Below, piece after piece: positions 8,959 to 20,510 of a stretch of 29,308 nt of DNA. Position numbers and translations under genes: made by a program. Positions within the stretch are counted from its first letter, which is position 1, and each line of letters begins with the position of its first letter. Under the pieces are notes generated by a model. The model was not told the DNA's origin, made no database searches, and saw nothing but the letters and a program-made list of their open reading frames with translations. Origin of the DNA: Tieghemiomyces parasiticus (lineage: Eukaryota > Kickxellomycota > Dimargaritomycetes > Dimargaritales > Dimargaritaceae); NCBI GenBank assembly GCA_027575765.1, contig JANBPT010000589.1, forward strand, positions 1 to 29,308, given 5' to 3'.

Positions 8959-11900
8959 CTGCTCCGGTGCGACCGAGGAAAGCGAGGGTGGGGAGGACAG
9001 GAGAGTAAAACAAAGTTGGGTTTCCAACGGGTACTACGTAGGCAGGACAAAAGTCTGAGCGGGTGTAACCGAGGACGATAAGTGGGTGGAATGAGAGATG
9101 GGCAAGGCACAAGCACGCTAGGGGACGGTCTATGCTCCTTGGCCTAACAAACGCATACTAGGGGTAGGTCGGAGCGGATCGGTGAGGAGGGACAAAAATA
9201 GCTACTCGCTGTGGCGGTGGGCCAATGCGGCCTGAACCGTTGTTTAGGGCGTTGGTACACACCGACGGAATGCGACGTCCTGTTCAGTTCGGCGGCGGGA
9301 GGACGGGCGAAACAGATTGTGGCGGGCGCTGGGTCTTTAAGGTGATGAGGTGAAAACGAAATGCAGGTGTAGGCTGCTACGTTAAGGTGCGGCAGAAAGA
9401 AGTGAGTGAGCCGGAGAATGGACAGCGACAGGCCGAATACAGGAAGGCGCGGTAGTGGGGAGGTTGAGCAAGAAAGCGGTGGAGAGGGCAGACAAAGAAG
9501 GAAGAACATACAAGGGGGCTGGTGGCTGGGAAACGGTCAAGGCGTATGGGATGGCGAATAAGCGGTAGAGCTTCAATTGTCAGCCAGCAGCAGAAACAGC
9601 CACGGCGCTGGGGATTAAAGTGGATCCACGAGGCCGCTCCGGGCCTAGAAGATGAAGCAGTTGCGGTGGTCACGTCGCAGCACTGGCGTTAGTGCAGGGG
9701 TAAAAATATAGGGAATGAGGAGGAAAGAATAGGGAGCGAGGGATTGGGCGGCCAATAATTGAGGCCAATCAAAGCAGCACAGATGAGGGGCCGAACCAGG
9801 TCCAGCGACGCCGACAAGCGCGGAAGTAGGAGATGGACCGGGAGCCCAGCGAGAGGGGAAGCTAACAAAGCCACCAGGAATAGGGAAAGGGAGGAGGGCA
9901 TAATCCCAGTCTGAGAGGGGCTCCCGGGCATCTCGCGCTGAGCACATCCAGAGCTTCCAAGGTATTGCTTTGACAGGGCGGAGCCAGTTGGCGCGTCCTG
10001 CTCAATACGCCCGACTGGTTCTGGACGCGTTCGCTATCGACACAAGCTTCCCATTCGGAGGAGAAACCTTCAAGCTGGGGCAGCCCCTAGGCGCCCTACT
10101 CCCCTGCTAGCCAGGCTTACAGGACCCCAGCCCCATCGCCTGGTAAATTTGCCGACGCTCAATCGGAGTCACTTGCAGGACATACTGCCTGAAGCCGCCA
10201 ACTGCATATCGGTTGTCGACCATTGTAATTAATTCTGAAGCATTATAATTAGTGGCAAACAGGATCCTTCTAATAGTCAATGCCATCATTTATTCTTTGG
10301 ATTTCCTATATTAATCGCCCTTAGGGCACTAGGACTATACGACTATTAATCTTAGCCGACCTCAAACCTTTCTACGAACACCCTCTGGACGGGATGGGGT
10401 GACGTGTCACTCTACATCAAATCTCAGCCTCATCAATTAAAAGTCACTGGCCGGTCTATTCTGCAACTCGCATGACCCCCCCCCTTCCCCTTGTTAGCCA
10501 CCCATGTAGTCCAAAATGTCCCCCCCCCTCCAGAGAAAGCAACCGCCGTTACAGTCCTTTCTGGTAATGATTGACATACGCTAGAGGTTGAAGGGCAATT
10601 GGTCAATAGGCTGGCCGGCACACAAGTTCGTCGGTGGTGTGAGACCAACGGATTCTCGCCGTTTAAGCATCACTTTACCCGCCACCTCTCCCCCCTCCCG
10701 ATACCATTTTCCTTAGCTCTCGTCGGCCTTTGGATAACCGGGGTAAGGATAGTGCAAAGTGGAAGTGAAGAGTCTAGGGAGGCCAAAGATTAAAATCGAT
10801 CGGCAGATGTAGCGATGGCAGATGATATTCTCAGGCTGACAGCTGGGGGCAATCCATCCTCACGAATGGAGGTCATCGACAGTCTACAAAAGAGGAACAG
10901 CACACTCCCGCACTGTCCAGAGCGCTTCCTCTCCACTTAACCACTATAGCCCCAACAGTTCCTGCCACGCTCGAGGTGAGAGGTGCGATATTTCGGATGA
11001 AATCTCTGTTCCAAAATAATTAGTTTTTGCTTCTATTGCAGTAGTCAAAGAGAGAAGGGAGGACAACATCTGCCTCCCATTAGACCCTCCCTTCCCATAC
11101 GACAGTGAAAACAGCACAAGGTCTCCCCAGCACTTAAAAGTTGTCAATAGGTTGTACGGCTGTTGACTATACTGCATGAATCCCGAACGCCCTCCCGGCT
11201 CCGTATTACTGTAATTTAATTGACTGGTTCCTTGTGTATAGACTATCTTGCACCTCTCCCTATAAAGCCAGTAAAAAAATCAAATGAGGAAATAAACGCG
11301 ACAAGTGGAGAACAGTTTGGCGCCTCTCTTAAGACGCCTTCTCCTCATTTAGCAGGTGGGCTTACCATAGATCTGAGGTTGTTTCAAGCATCAGAATCCT
11401 TAAGACATAAATCGCACATCGCCGTTAGACCCAAAGGACCAGTATGGCAGGTCAACAATTCTGTCACGATACGGTAGCCCGGGCCGATTTCTCCCCTAAC
11501 CTTATTGCCCTCCCCCAGCACCAAGCCCTCAAACATTTAAAAGATGTGCATTCTGTCGAAGGCCTTAGTAATTAAGTATACGAGAAATGTCTATTGCTTT
11601 CACTTTAAACTACGCTTTGAACTATTTTCCTCATAACCCTGCTTAGTTGGTATTGTGATGGAGTTTGCAGTCTAGGGTGGGGGGATACTGGGAAAATTGG
11701 TCAGCTGAGGAGGATCGCAGGTGGGTAAGCTAAAGTAATCATCACCATGTTAAGTAAGCGATTAGCACCACCAAGGAGTGTAGCACATAACTACCACAAA
11801 TCACCAAAGATGCATTAATACCACAAGTCACTACCGTGTTGTGGCTTATGTCTGCAAGGCATACTGTAACCTAGGGGGCCACTGAAGCGCTTCCTAGTCT

Positions 11901-13023
11901 CAAGAACGCCGCCCCCCTCCAGGATCTGTCTTCCTCATGAAAGCACCGAAAACCTCCATCACGGATTGTGCACATCTTTTGGCCAAGTAGGAGGGCAGCG
12001 GCCTTCCGACTTTAGAGGTGAACCCGACTCGATTCTGGATCCACCTCTTCATGGAGAAGGGCCTGGAATCGAGCGTCACAAGCTACACTCGACCTGCTTC
12101 GTATCATCACCCGACTCTTGCCTATTTAAAGACCACACATCGCTCACAACTTCAGATTTGTTAGGTGTGCAATACGCTATGGTTCCTTTTATTCAACGTT
12201 GGCCTGCTCACCTTGCGACCCTCCCTCAGTCGTCCCTCTAGTTGCCCCTCCTCCTCGGGCAACGCACCCCCCGTCACAATAAAACAGACTTCCACCGGTG
12301 TCAGAAAATGAACCTCTACTATTAAACAAAGTCCTTTGTTTTCCTCAATTGCTCTCCGCCTGTTAGGCCCTCGTTACAATCCACAGGAGGAACCTGTTCA
12401 GGTTGTAAACCCTCAGCCAAGCAAAGAGAACTGCTGGTAGTACTCCACCAGGAAGGCTGGCATTGGAAGGTGGAGGTGGTCACTCGAGTTCTCAATTACA
12501 ATGTCTTCCTAGCCATTTTATATAAGTTCCACCCCCAAGTTACACACACACACTCCCACCATTACATCACTGCTCCCCGTGTACCAAACCCGATAAAATG
12601 GTGGTGATGCCAGGGTAATAATTTCGCGGTCAATGTTTCCATACATTGATCCGTTGGTCACTGGTGATGCCGACTAGATGGGATATGTAGACCGAAATGG
12701 CATGCATGGTTTGTAGAAAAAAATACTTTTGCATTCTGAGAGCTGAATAAGAGACGCACGTATACTTAAAGTGGTGGGAAATGGTATAGTCAAATAATAA
12801 GGCAAATATAATGGTGAAAAAAAAGGAGGGAGGAAACACAGCTTCGATGCACAGGTCGGTGCAGTGTAAAACAGAGGAGGAAGGCCAAAGGGAGGGGAAG
12901 AGGGGGGGGGGTACTGAGTAATATCAAAATTGGATCAATGCAGGCGGTAGGACCAGATTGAGACGTGGTTTCGTGATAAACTGAGTCATAGGCACCGCCA
13001 ATTTTTGGGAAAGTAAGTGATCT
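8959..13023. other. About 4-kb gene-free interval, including the ATPase upstream region
   Basis: The first part (about 8959-9700) is purine-rich on plus and so pyrimidine-rich on minus, as expected for the ATPase promoter and leader. A 121-codon ATG-started minus frame at 9144-9509 lies there but consists of Pro/Ser/Leu/Cys from a pyrimidine tract and is not convincing. From about 10.1 to 13.0 kb the sequence is AT-richer, with only short frames of no recognisable character, for example plus 11966-12241. Poly-C runs occur at 10476-10484 and 10520-10528, and a G run at 12902-12911. No RNA gene or transposon was recognised. Confidence 0.5.
12902..12911. repeat. Poly-G run, 10 nt
   Basis: Ten consecutive G on plus, within a purine-rich stretch about 110 bp beyond the PI 4-kinase stop codon. 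Confidence 0.9.
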
Positions 13024-16000
13024 CTACAGGATACCATTCGAATAATATTGGAATGTGTCATACAGCCGGGTGTACACGCTACAGCAACTGCTGATGATCA
13101 TCTTGTCGACGTAGTCATTTACCTGGGCCTCGGTCAGGCTCATCTGGAACCGGTCACGAAGGGCCACGGTAGCGTGAGGGCCAGAAGAGCTGGTGAAGCA
13201 AGGGAACTTGGAATCTGGTCATGCAGTGAGGGAGGGGAGGGCGGGGGGTAAAGTGTTAAAAGGGGTCCACAGGTGCACGCCAAAAAAAAAAAGAAGGAGA
13301 GGAGGAGAAATGTTAGTGAAGAGCGCAAGTGAGGACGAGAGTTGAGCAATGTAACGAAGAGATCGGTGGTCGTCACTGTAGCTACCATCCCACAACACGT
13401 CACGGCGATGGAGCAAACCACAACAATACCCGGGGAAGGCGGGCGGCTTAGCTTACCTTTCTGCATCATGTCCACGAGGAGGATAATATTCTCGGCGTAC
13501 TTCCGGAGGGCCATGAACCCCTTGACCATCAGGTCCCTAAACTCGGTGAACTTGACGCTATCGACGCCGCCCAGGACATCCAAGTACTCCTGGGACAGCT
13601 TGAACGGCGCCATCTCGAATCCCATGGACCCGGGGGAATTGGTCAGCATAAACCCAAAATCAATATGGACCAGGTGGCCCTCCTTATCCACCAAAATATT
13701 GCCGTTGTGTCGGTCCTTGAGCTGCAAAATGTACGTGATGAGCGAGTATCCGACCAGACTGCGCATAAACTTGTCCTGCGCCTGCAGGAAACGGTCGGTG
13801 TTTGGGGCCCCGTACTCCAGGAGGTAGTAGTCATACAGGGTGAATACCGGGAGGGCTGGTACGGTGGGCACTGGTGGCGCTGGCGTCGGAGTGGCTGCAG
13901 CAGGAGGGGCGGCAGCGGGATTGGTGGACGATGAGGTCGACGAGTTTCCGCCGGCGTCGGGCGTAGCGTTTACGCTGGACGACCCCGCGGCGGTAGAGGC
14001 AGCAGTCATATTAGCGCTGGACGCGCCGGCCGTTGCGATGGACCGCCGTGCGTATGCCTCCTTCTTGAGCGAATGGATCGAAATGGTATTCTTGATGGTC
14101 TCCACCAGTCCTGACGAGTCATTGAGCACGAGAATTCGGTAGTATTGGCACCAGATATCCAGGTTCTCGGCCTTCCATATCCGCTGCATCTCCTTAATGA
14201 GCTGCAGGGCGAACTGTTCTTGGCGAAGGTCGGCCCCGGTCTTGACGATGACCGAAAAGAGCTGCCACCCCGGGAGGTGACCGTAAGGTGAGGAGGCCCG
14301 GATGCGTGCTTCCTTGGCCTCCCAGTCCTCGCGGAACACGGCCGCGCTCGGGTCATCCTTATGTTTGACGTTATCCTGTAGCAATTGTTTGTCCTCTAGC
14401 ACGTCGCCGTTCACCGCTGAGGCGACCACGGCTGCCGGGGAAGGATGGGTGGAACCCGTTAGAACGGGGCGCTGCGATGATTTACTTGCGATGGGGGCGG
14501 GCGCTGTAAGTGGGGCAGCGGAAGCTTGGCCCACTGAGCCCTTCCGGCTAGGTGGATCCATCAGACGCACGCGCTGCTCCTCGAGGGCCATCATTTCCTG
14601 GATGACGCGGGCACGGATCTGATCGGTCCCGGGTGCATTATACAACGGACGGACTGCCGATCCGGTGGCCGTACCATCGGTGGCCGACCCGGACCCGCCG
14701 GCGTTCCCGGCCCCCGACGCGGCCTGGGCGATGGCATTGTGTGACAAGCTGGCCACGCCCCCGTGGGCTCCGGTGGCCGTCGATGATGCCGGCTGCCGCC
14801 GGTACCAGCTCTGCTTGCGTTCCTCCTGCTGGGCAAGTTGGGCGAGGAGGACGGCGGCGGTTCGCATGCGTTCCTGGAAGTCATCGGCTGCGGTCGAGGT
14901 ACGACGCAGATTGACTTGCTGCTGGTGCTGGGTGTTGGTGGCGGCGACGTTGAATGTGGCTGAGGTCGGCGTGCCCAGCGCCGATGACGGCCCCGCGGTA
15001 GAGGAAGAGATCGAGGTGGTGGGCGAGCCAAGGTTTAAAAACGTGGTGTCATTCTGCGATCGGGACGATTGGTCACCGAGGTCCACTGACGGTAAATCTA
15101 CTAAAGTGGCCTCGGGCGCTGTGAGCCGGGCAGTATAGGACCGGGCGAGATGGCTGCTGCCGGGCATGGCTGAGGCCGCGCGGCGGCGAACCGGTTGGTC
15201 GCCGGGCGGGTCGTTGTCAGTGATGTCAGCAGAGTCGCTGTCCAGGGTAGAAGCGGGGTCGAGTAGATGATGCGGGGTGGGCACGGCACACAGGGAGGTA
15301 GCGGCCAGGTCGTGCACCATGGATTCGTACTGACCGAGGGCAGCATCCGCGGTGAGCGAGCGCTGGACCAGGGGCAAGTCTTCCGGGTTGAACCCGGCAA
15401 CCTCCCGGCGGTCCCCAGGGCTGGTGCTGTGGGGCTCGTCTGCCCCTTTCCCTGCCAGCGCACCCTCGCGCATGACCGACCCGCCGCTACCTTTCGCGGC
15501 AGTCGGCTTGGACCGACCGGAACTGCCGGCCTTGGCCGCCGCATGGGCCTTCCCAACGGCGGAAAGTTCCTCGACGGTCTGATCCGAGTTAACGGCCTCT
15601 ACCATGAGAAGGTACGGGACACGTTCGGCGGAGTTGAGGACTACCGCGTCAGCCGGGGCGATCCGTACAACCTTGTGATGTGGGGTACAGCGGTCGTGGG
15701 CTGGGCACCATAGGGGCAGGCACACGTTGGCCGGCAGGTTATGGTTGAGCAGAAGCAGTTCAGCCTTGAGCGAGGATTGGCGGTCGGGACGGGCCACAAA
15801 CACCAGCCGATTGGAAATATCGGTGAGGGACATGACAAACTGTAGTTCGGACTGGAAGTAGTGCCGGTGCAGGAGATCACGGGTGAAGGCCGAGGTGGGG
15901 CGTTTGGTAATCGCGCGCCGGTCGCTGCCGTCATCGTTGCTATCGTCGCTCCGACCCGCGGCGGGCTGGGTGGCGGCGTGCAACAGGCCTGGCGGGACGC

Positions 16001-17198
16001 TCTGGCGATTGCCGGTACCCGTCTTATCCGGTAAGGACCGGCCGGACTCGCCATCGGAAAACGACACGTCGCGGGGTGGCTCGGGTCGGCTACGCGTGGC
16101 AGCCGACGACCGGGCCCCACGGTCCTTGCCCACTCTGTCTTGGTACCGCTTGACGGAGAAAGCCCGGCCCTGGTGGAACTCTTCAAGCGTAGGCGGCCGC
16201 GGTGGGGAAGAGGGCCGGTAGCGGTAGGTGGCGGAGGTGGATCCGAGGCGCAGATCAGCGGAGCTGCCGGCCACCGAGGAGGCCGACCGGGACAGCGGAA
16301 GATTGGGCGGCACAGCGTGGTGTTCTGACTGGCTGCGTCCGCTGGAATTCATGGGCACGCCAACGTTCCCTATAGACACCGTCGAGGAGCCGGGGGTGTC
16401 GGGGGCAACGGAGTCAGACCGGTCATTACTCTCAGACTGCGAATCGTCCGAGACGTGCAACAGGGGGTCAATCTCGTAGGCCCGGGAGTCTAACCGTGAC
16501 CGACGGCCCTGGATCACGGCTACCTGGCCGGCGTTCAAACTCAGCCGCGGGTGGGCCGCGGCGGCCAGGACGCTGCCCAGACCGACCAGGGCGGCGGGTA
16601 CGTTCTCACGGACCTTGAACTTCCAAAACTTTAACTGGAACCGCCGGGCCTTGGCCGAGGCAGGGGTGGCGGCATTGAGGGCGTGGGGCCGGTGCGCCAG
16701 CGGGGGTCGGCCCCCGAACTCGGACCACCGGTGCCCCAGTGCCGTCGTGGAAAGCGCTCCACCGGGTCCTGAATGGGCCTCGGCCTCGGCGTCCTCCTCC
16801 TCCTCAGACTCCTCTTCCTCCTCGGCAAAGATGATCTCCTGGCACTGGATCAGCATGCGACGGCACAGGCGGAACGACGGCGAGGTCGGGGTGCTGGCGA
16901 AGTCCGCGAGATAACTCTGCAGGTACCACACCATAATGAGGCAGATGTGAGTGGATTGCTCACTCAGTTCGAGAAGCAGGGCCTCCAGGGCCACCGATTC
17001 CTCGGGCCGCGTCAGCAAAAAATGACATAGCTGCGGCAAAAAGAACTCGATTTCCTCGATGGGGAACTTCTTGAGCTCGCGGCAGAGATAGTGCTGGATA
17101 CCAACTGAGTCCGGGTACTTGTACAGGTACGACACGGCCAGCCACGAGTTGAAGAACTGAGAGGTGAACAGGCGGAGTAGGAGCGAATTGGACGACAT
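13024..17198 (-). CDS. PIK1: Phosphatidylinositol 4-kinase, Pik1 / PI4K III-beta type
   Basis: The enzyme phosphorylates phosphatidylinositol at the 4-position to make Golgi and nuclear PI4P, needed for secretory traffic. I rebuilt two exons: 13457-17198 and 13024-13214, giving 1310 aa. The 242-nt intron starts GTAAGC at 13456, ends CAG at 13215, and has CTAAC at 13312-13316. The join QK/DSKFPCF restores the family C-terminus, ending in YTRLYDTFQYYSNGIL. Without splicing the kinase would lose its last 63 residues. Domains: lipid-kinase-unique helical region about 10-125; acidic run 125-140; disordered linkers; conserved central Pik1 block about 435-535 (LLNHNLPANVCLPLW, then VVRIAPADAVVLNS); a long Ser/Ala-rich linker; kinase domain about 955-1310 with VIVKTGADLRQEQ (Lys 986), DRHNGN 1162-1167 and DFG 1180-1182. 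A low-complexity Ala/Ser/Pro/Thr insert sits at about 1050-1117 inside the kinase. The ATG at 17198 begins MSSNSLLLRLF directly before the first domain; an in-frame start at 17303 is less likely. Confidence 0.95.
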
Positions 17199-18500
17199 GG
17201 CTGGCACTTGGGAGGTAGCAGCCACAGAGAGGAGCGCGTGCCCCAGTAGAATATAGGGGTGGTAATGAGCAGTGGGCCGGCTGTATGGAGTGAATATAAG
17301 CAATGGGCGAGAATCAGCCTAATAAAGGAGGTGGCGAACGCGCAGGTCAGCGGCGGACAGGGTGTTTGATGCCGTGATGGGGGGGGGGGGCTAACGAGGG
17401 CAAGACAGGAAGGGAGATGGCCTACAGGATTGCCTGGGTGCAGAGGATGCGCTTGGCGGCATTCCAAGTAGGTGGCTAGTAGGGGGAAGCGGCGGATGAG
17501 ATGGGCGGGGAGGCCAGCAGGAGGGTCGGCTAGTAATGGGTGGAGCTGATGCGGACTAGACCCGCAAGGTCAGCGGTAGGGAGGAGAGGGTGAGACGGCT
17601 CGCGGTGGGACTTGGTGGAGCGAGCTCATCTACGGGCGGCGAGAGGCTGGTACCAATGGTAAGCGGCCGGACCACAGGCGTACCCGAGGGGATTCTGTAT
17701 GATCCCTTGACGTACCAACTTAGAGGCCAGGTCTGGACTATTGGGCGCGGGAATTGTGGGGCACTGAGGCTAGGGCTATGTTGCCCCTAAGATGAAGGAG
17801 AGGCAGTCTGCAAAAGACATGTGGGGGTGCTCCCTGGCATTTGCAGCCTGCCAAAGAGCCACAGTGCCACTGTTTAGTCGCACCTGTCCGCCACCAGCCA
17901 CCGACGCAGGGCCCTCCCGCCGCGGGGTAGAGCGTGGTGAGAATTGGTGGGCGGGGGGAGAGTGCTCAAGTCCGTAAGTTGGGAAGGGCAAGCGGTCTAA
18001 CGTCCAGACGGAGCCATGGTGTGTACGGCGTGGATGAGGCCCGCTGGATGTGCTGCCTTGAAGCCACGGGAACCGCGGGCAGCTGGCGGGGCAGTTATCC
18101 AGCCTCTCCCCACTAAAATGCTCCAATTGGCACCACCACACTAATTCTGATGGTGAGTCGGTAAAATTGCCCACTCAGTTGACCGCGGGGTGGCGATGTG
18201 CGTCAGGTGGGGTGATCGGCCTCGCAGTTTGACCTAATGCTGTAGTTGAGGGAATGCCCTCCAGCCGAGACTGTGAGGGTTGAGGCGAAGTTGCTATTAT
18301 CGGAACGTCATTCCCCTTGATGGACTAATTTCCACATTTGAGCAAGGTCATGAATATATGATATGCATGAGGTATCGCGGGCCTGTCCGCATTATACCCC
18401 ACAGTCCAGAAGATGATTATCGGAACAAGCACCAGGTATGATCAGTCGACCCTGGTTGGTTTAGGCCCAACGGTTATTAAAATGTATTCATTACAAAGCG
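17199..18500. other. Intergenic region between PIK1 start and MDM34 end
   Basis: Both flanking genes are on minus, so this 1.3-kb stretch holds the PIK1 promoter and leader (right of 17198) and the MDM34 3' region. A run of 12 G (17379-17390) lies about 180 bp upstream of the PIK1 start. A minus-strand TTTTAATAA near 18475 is a possible weak poly(A) signal for MDM34. A 132-codon minus frame at 17776-18174 has no recognisable domain, and I do not call it. Confidence 0.5.
17379..17390. repeat. Poly-G run, 12 nt, upstream of PIK1
   Basis: Twelve consecutive G on plus (C on the PIK1 sense strand), about 180 bp before the chosen PIK1 ATG. Such a run favours slippage and may be of uncertain length in the assembly. 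Confidence 0.9.
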
Positions 18501-20510
18501 TCAGTACTCCTTGGGGAAAATACGTGGGGATAAAAGCGTCGGAGATAGGATCGAAGCGATGGAGGCGGTGGACGTGCCAAAGGGTGGGGGTTTGGTGCTG
18601 TCTTTGGCATGGGCGGACATGCTCATTATCTGCGAGACCGATATCGCCCTAGACAGCCCAGGAGCTGCATCGCCATCCGTTGGATCCGGATACGACGATG
18701 ACGACACCGGTGGTGCTTGTGCGTGTTGTTGGGGAGTAGAAGGGTGGAGATGACGGTGCTGATGCTGGTGGTTCGGCTGAGCGGCGTTGTGGTGGGCCAG
18801 GACAGCGCTGATACTACTGGAAGAGCTCGTCGCGGCCCCCACACCAGTAGCTGATGTTGGTGAAGATCCGGAGGGATGCCCAATGGGCCGCAGCTCGGGA
18901 CTACTGGACGAACCCATCGCTAATGGCCAGGCAGGTGGTAAGGTTGGGGAGGCTAGTTGGGACGGTGGTCGGGTCCAAGGCCGGCCTAGAGGCGGATGAC
19001 CACAGGGCGACGAGGGCACGCTGGTCTTGGCGAATAAGGTGCGCGGCAGGTGACTGTCGACACTCTGATCGGTAGAATTGAGGCCGACGGCCCAGGATCG
19101 ACGCTGCAAGTTGGACAGGGCACGCATGGGCTGTGGGGATATCAGGCCGCACAGCTCAGCCACATCCGAATGGGAGGCCAGGTTATAAGTCGCAGGGTCT
19201 GGGTGGCTATCTGAGTCACCGTCCGGGCTGTGGGCTGTGGGCCGGCCGCGGTTGCCGTTGGGCGGAGAGTCTTCCGGGTCGGTGAGCGGGGCGACAAGGG
19301 TACTACAGCTATGATTGGACGGGACCCGTGACAGGGTACCCGTCGTGGGAAGGCTGGCGCTGCTTGAGGTGTGGCGGCGGTCGGGCCCACTCGGGTACGG
19401 GTAGCTACCTGCCGCGGGGGAAAAGGCAGCGGTAGGTGGGGGTGGCGGGGGCTGGTGTATGTGGAACGGGAATTCGGTGGGCGGTAAGTGGATATTAAGT
19501 GGGTTGAGAGGGGGCCGGCGCTGGCCTGGCTCGGAGAGGGCAGGGGACGGGGGCGGGAGCGCGCCGGAAGTCCAGGCGTCGGGTGGATTGGAGTAATATT
19601 TCGACCGTGGCCGTGGGGGTCGGTGGGCGAACGGATCCGGTAGCGTAGGAGGGTAGGTATCGTGGTGCGGGTGAGAGGATGGTGGCGGCGTGACCGGCCG
19701 GCTGGCGGCTTCAGTTCGGTATTGACTAAGGTGACGGAGCGACAGCTCGTGAATCATGTGAGGCAAGTTGTCGAGAAACAAGACGCGCAGCTGGGTTTCA
19801 ATTTCGCGTTGCAGCATGTTGCGAACTTGGGGTACGTCATCAAACGTGGAGCTCACTAGGATGCTTTCCAGGGGCGATTTTTTGAAGGCGATATTCACGC
19901 CATGTTGTTTAGATACGGCCAGACCCACTGTGCCACGCAACCGGACGTGGCTGATGCGAAGCAGCATGGGCACCACCAGTGGCTGGTCGGCCGCCAGCAC
20001 GCCGAACCGCGGCTGCAGGCTGATCTCACTCCGCCGTAGCTTCATAGGGTTGACCTGGACCTTGGTTTGGAGTAGAAGGTGGGCATCGCCAGTGTACGCT
20101 AACCGGAACTGGCCCGCGAAGCGGTCGTCGGTGAGATCTGTCACATCGAGGATCTCGAGCTCGGGGGGCTGGTGGGGGGTGAGCGGGTGGGGGGTGCGAC
20201 AAGTCAAGTGGAGGGGGTCTGAGAGGTTAGGAGGGGAGTGTGGGTTGCAGCGAGGCCATTACCCTACTGGATTTGTTGACACGTGAAGGTCAGTCCAATG
20301 CAGGGCGGCGAGAGCGAGAGGGGGCTTCCTAGCCTTGCTACGATTTCGATTCTGAGCCCTTACCTGCGTGCCCAGGTTTAATTCCTTGACCACGATGCGG
20401 TCGACAATAGAATCTGGCAGACTGCCGCTGTTGAGGGCATTGGTGAGCAACTGCCGGGCCCGTTCGCAAAAGTCGTCGCTGAAACCTGACCAGCTGAACT
20501 TAAACGACAT
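18501..20510 (-). CDS. MDM34: ERMES subunit Mdm34 (SMP-domain lipid-transfer protein)
   Basis: Mdm34 is the outer-mitochondrial-membrane part of ERMES, which with Mmm1, Mdm12 and Mdm10 tethers ER to mitochondria and passes phospholipids between them. Two exons: 20364-20510 (49 codons) and 18501-20168, giving 604 aa. The 195-nt intron starts GTAAGG at 20363, ends CAG at 20169 and has CTAAC at 20226-20230; phase 0. Exon 1 starts MSFKFSWSGFSDDFCERARQ and includes ALNSGSLPDSIVDRI, the typical Mdm34 N-terminus. The join LNLGTQ/PPELEILDVTDL restores the SMP domain, which spans about residues 1-195. The remaining about 400 residues are Pro/Ser/His-rich and probably disordered, with a run of six Pro, and a short conserved-looking end (RAISVSQIMSM). 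The intron-internal start near 20207 should not be used. Function is secure from the N-terminus; the tail varies in this family. Confidence 0.9.

Noticed and set aside
4884..9112. Many open frames on both strands overlapping the copper ATPase
   Set aside because: They are Arg/Pro/Ser/Thr-rich shadows of a GC-rich gene and carry no domain.
9144..9509. Minus-strand frame of 121 codons upstream of the ATPase
   Set aside because: Its Pro/Ser/Leu/Cys content follows from a pyrimidine-rich leader region; probably promoter or 5' UTR.
11966..12241. Plus-strand frame of 91 codons
   Set aside because: No recognisable motif and it lies in AT-rich spacer; about what chance allows.
13342..17030. Plus-strand and shifted frames of 60-180 codons over PIK1
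   Set aside because: They are antisense or shifted shadows of the kinase gene with low-complexity composition.
18501..20207. MDM34 starting near 20207 as a single-exon protein
   Set aside because: That start is not ATG, lies within the intron, and would lose the conserved MSFKFSW N-terminus and part of the SMP domain.
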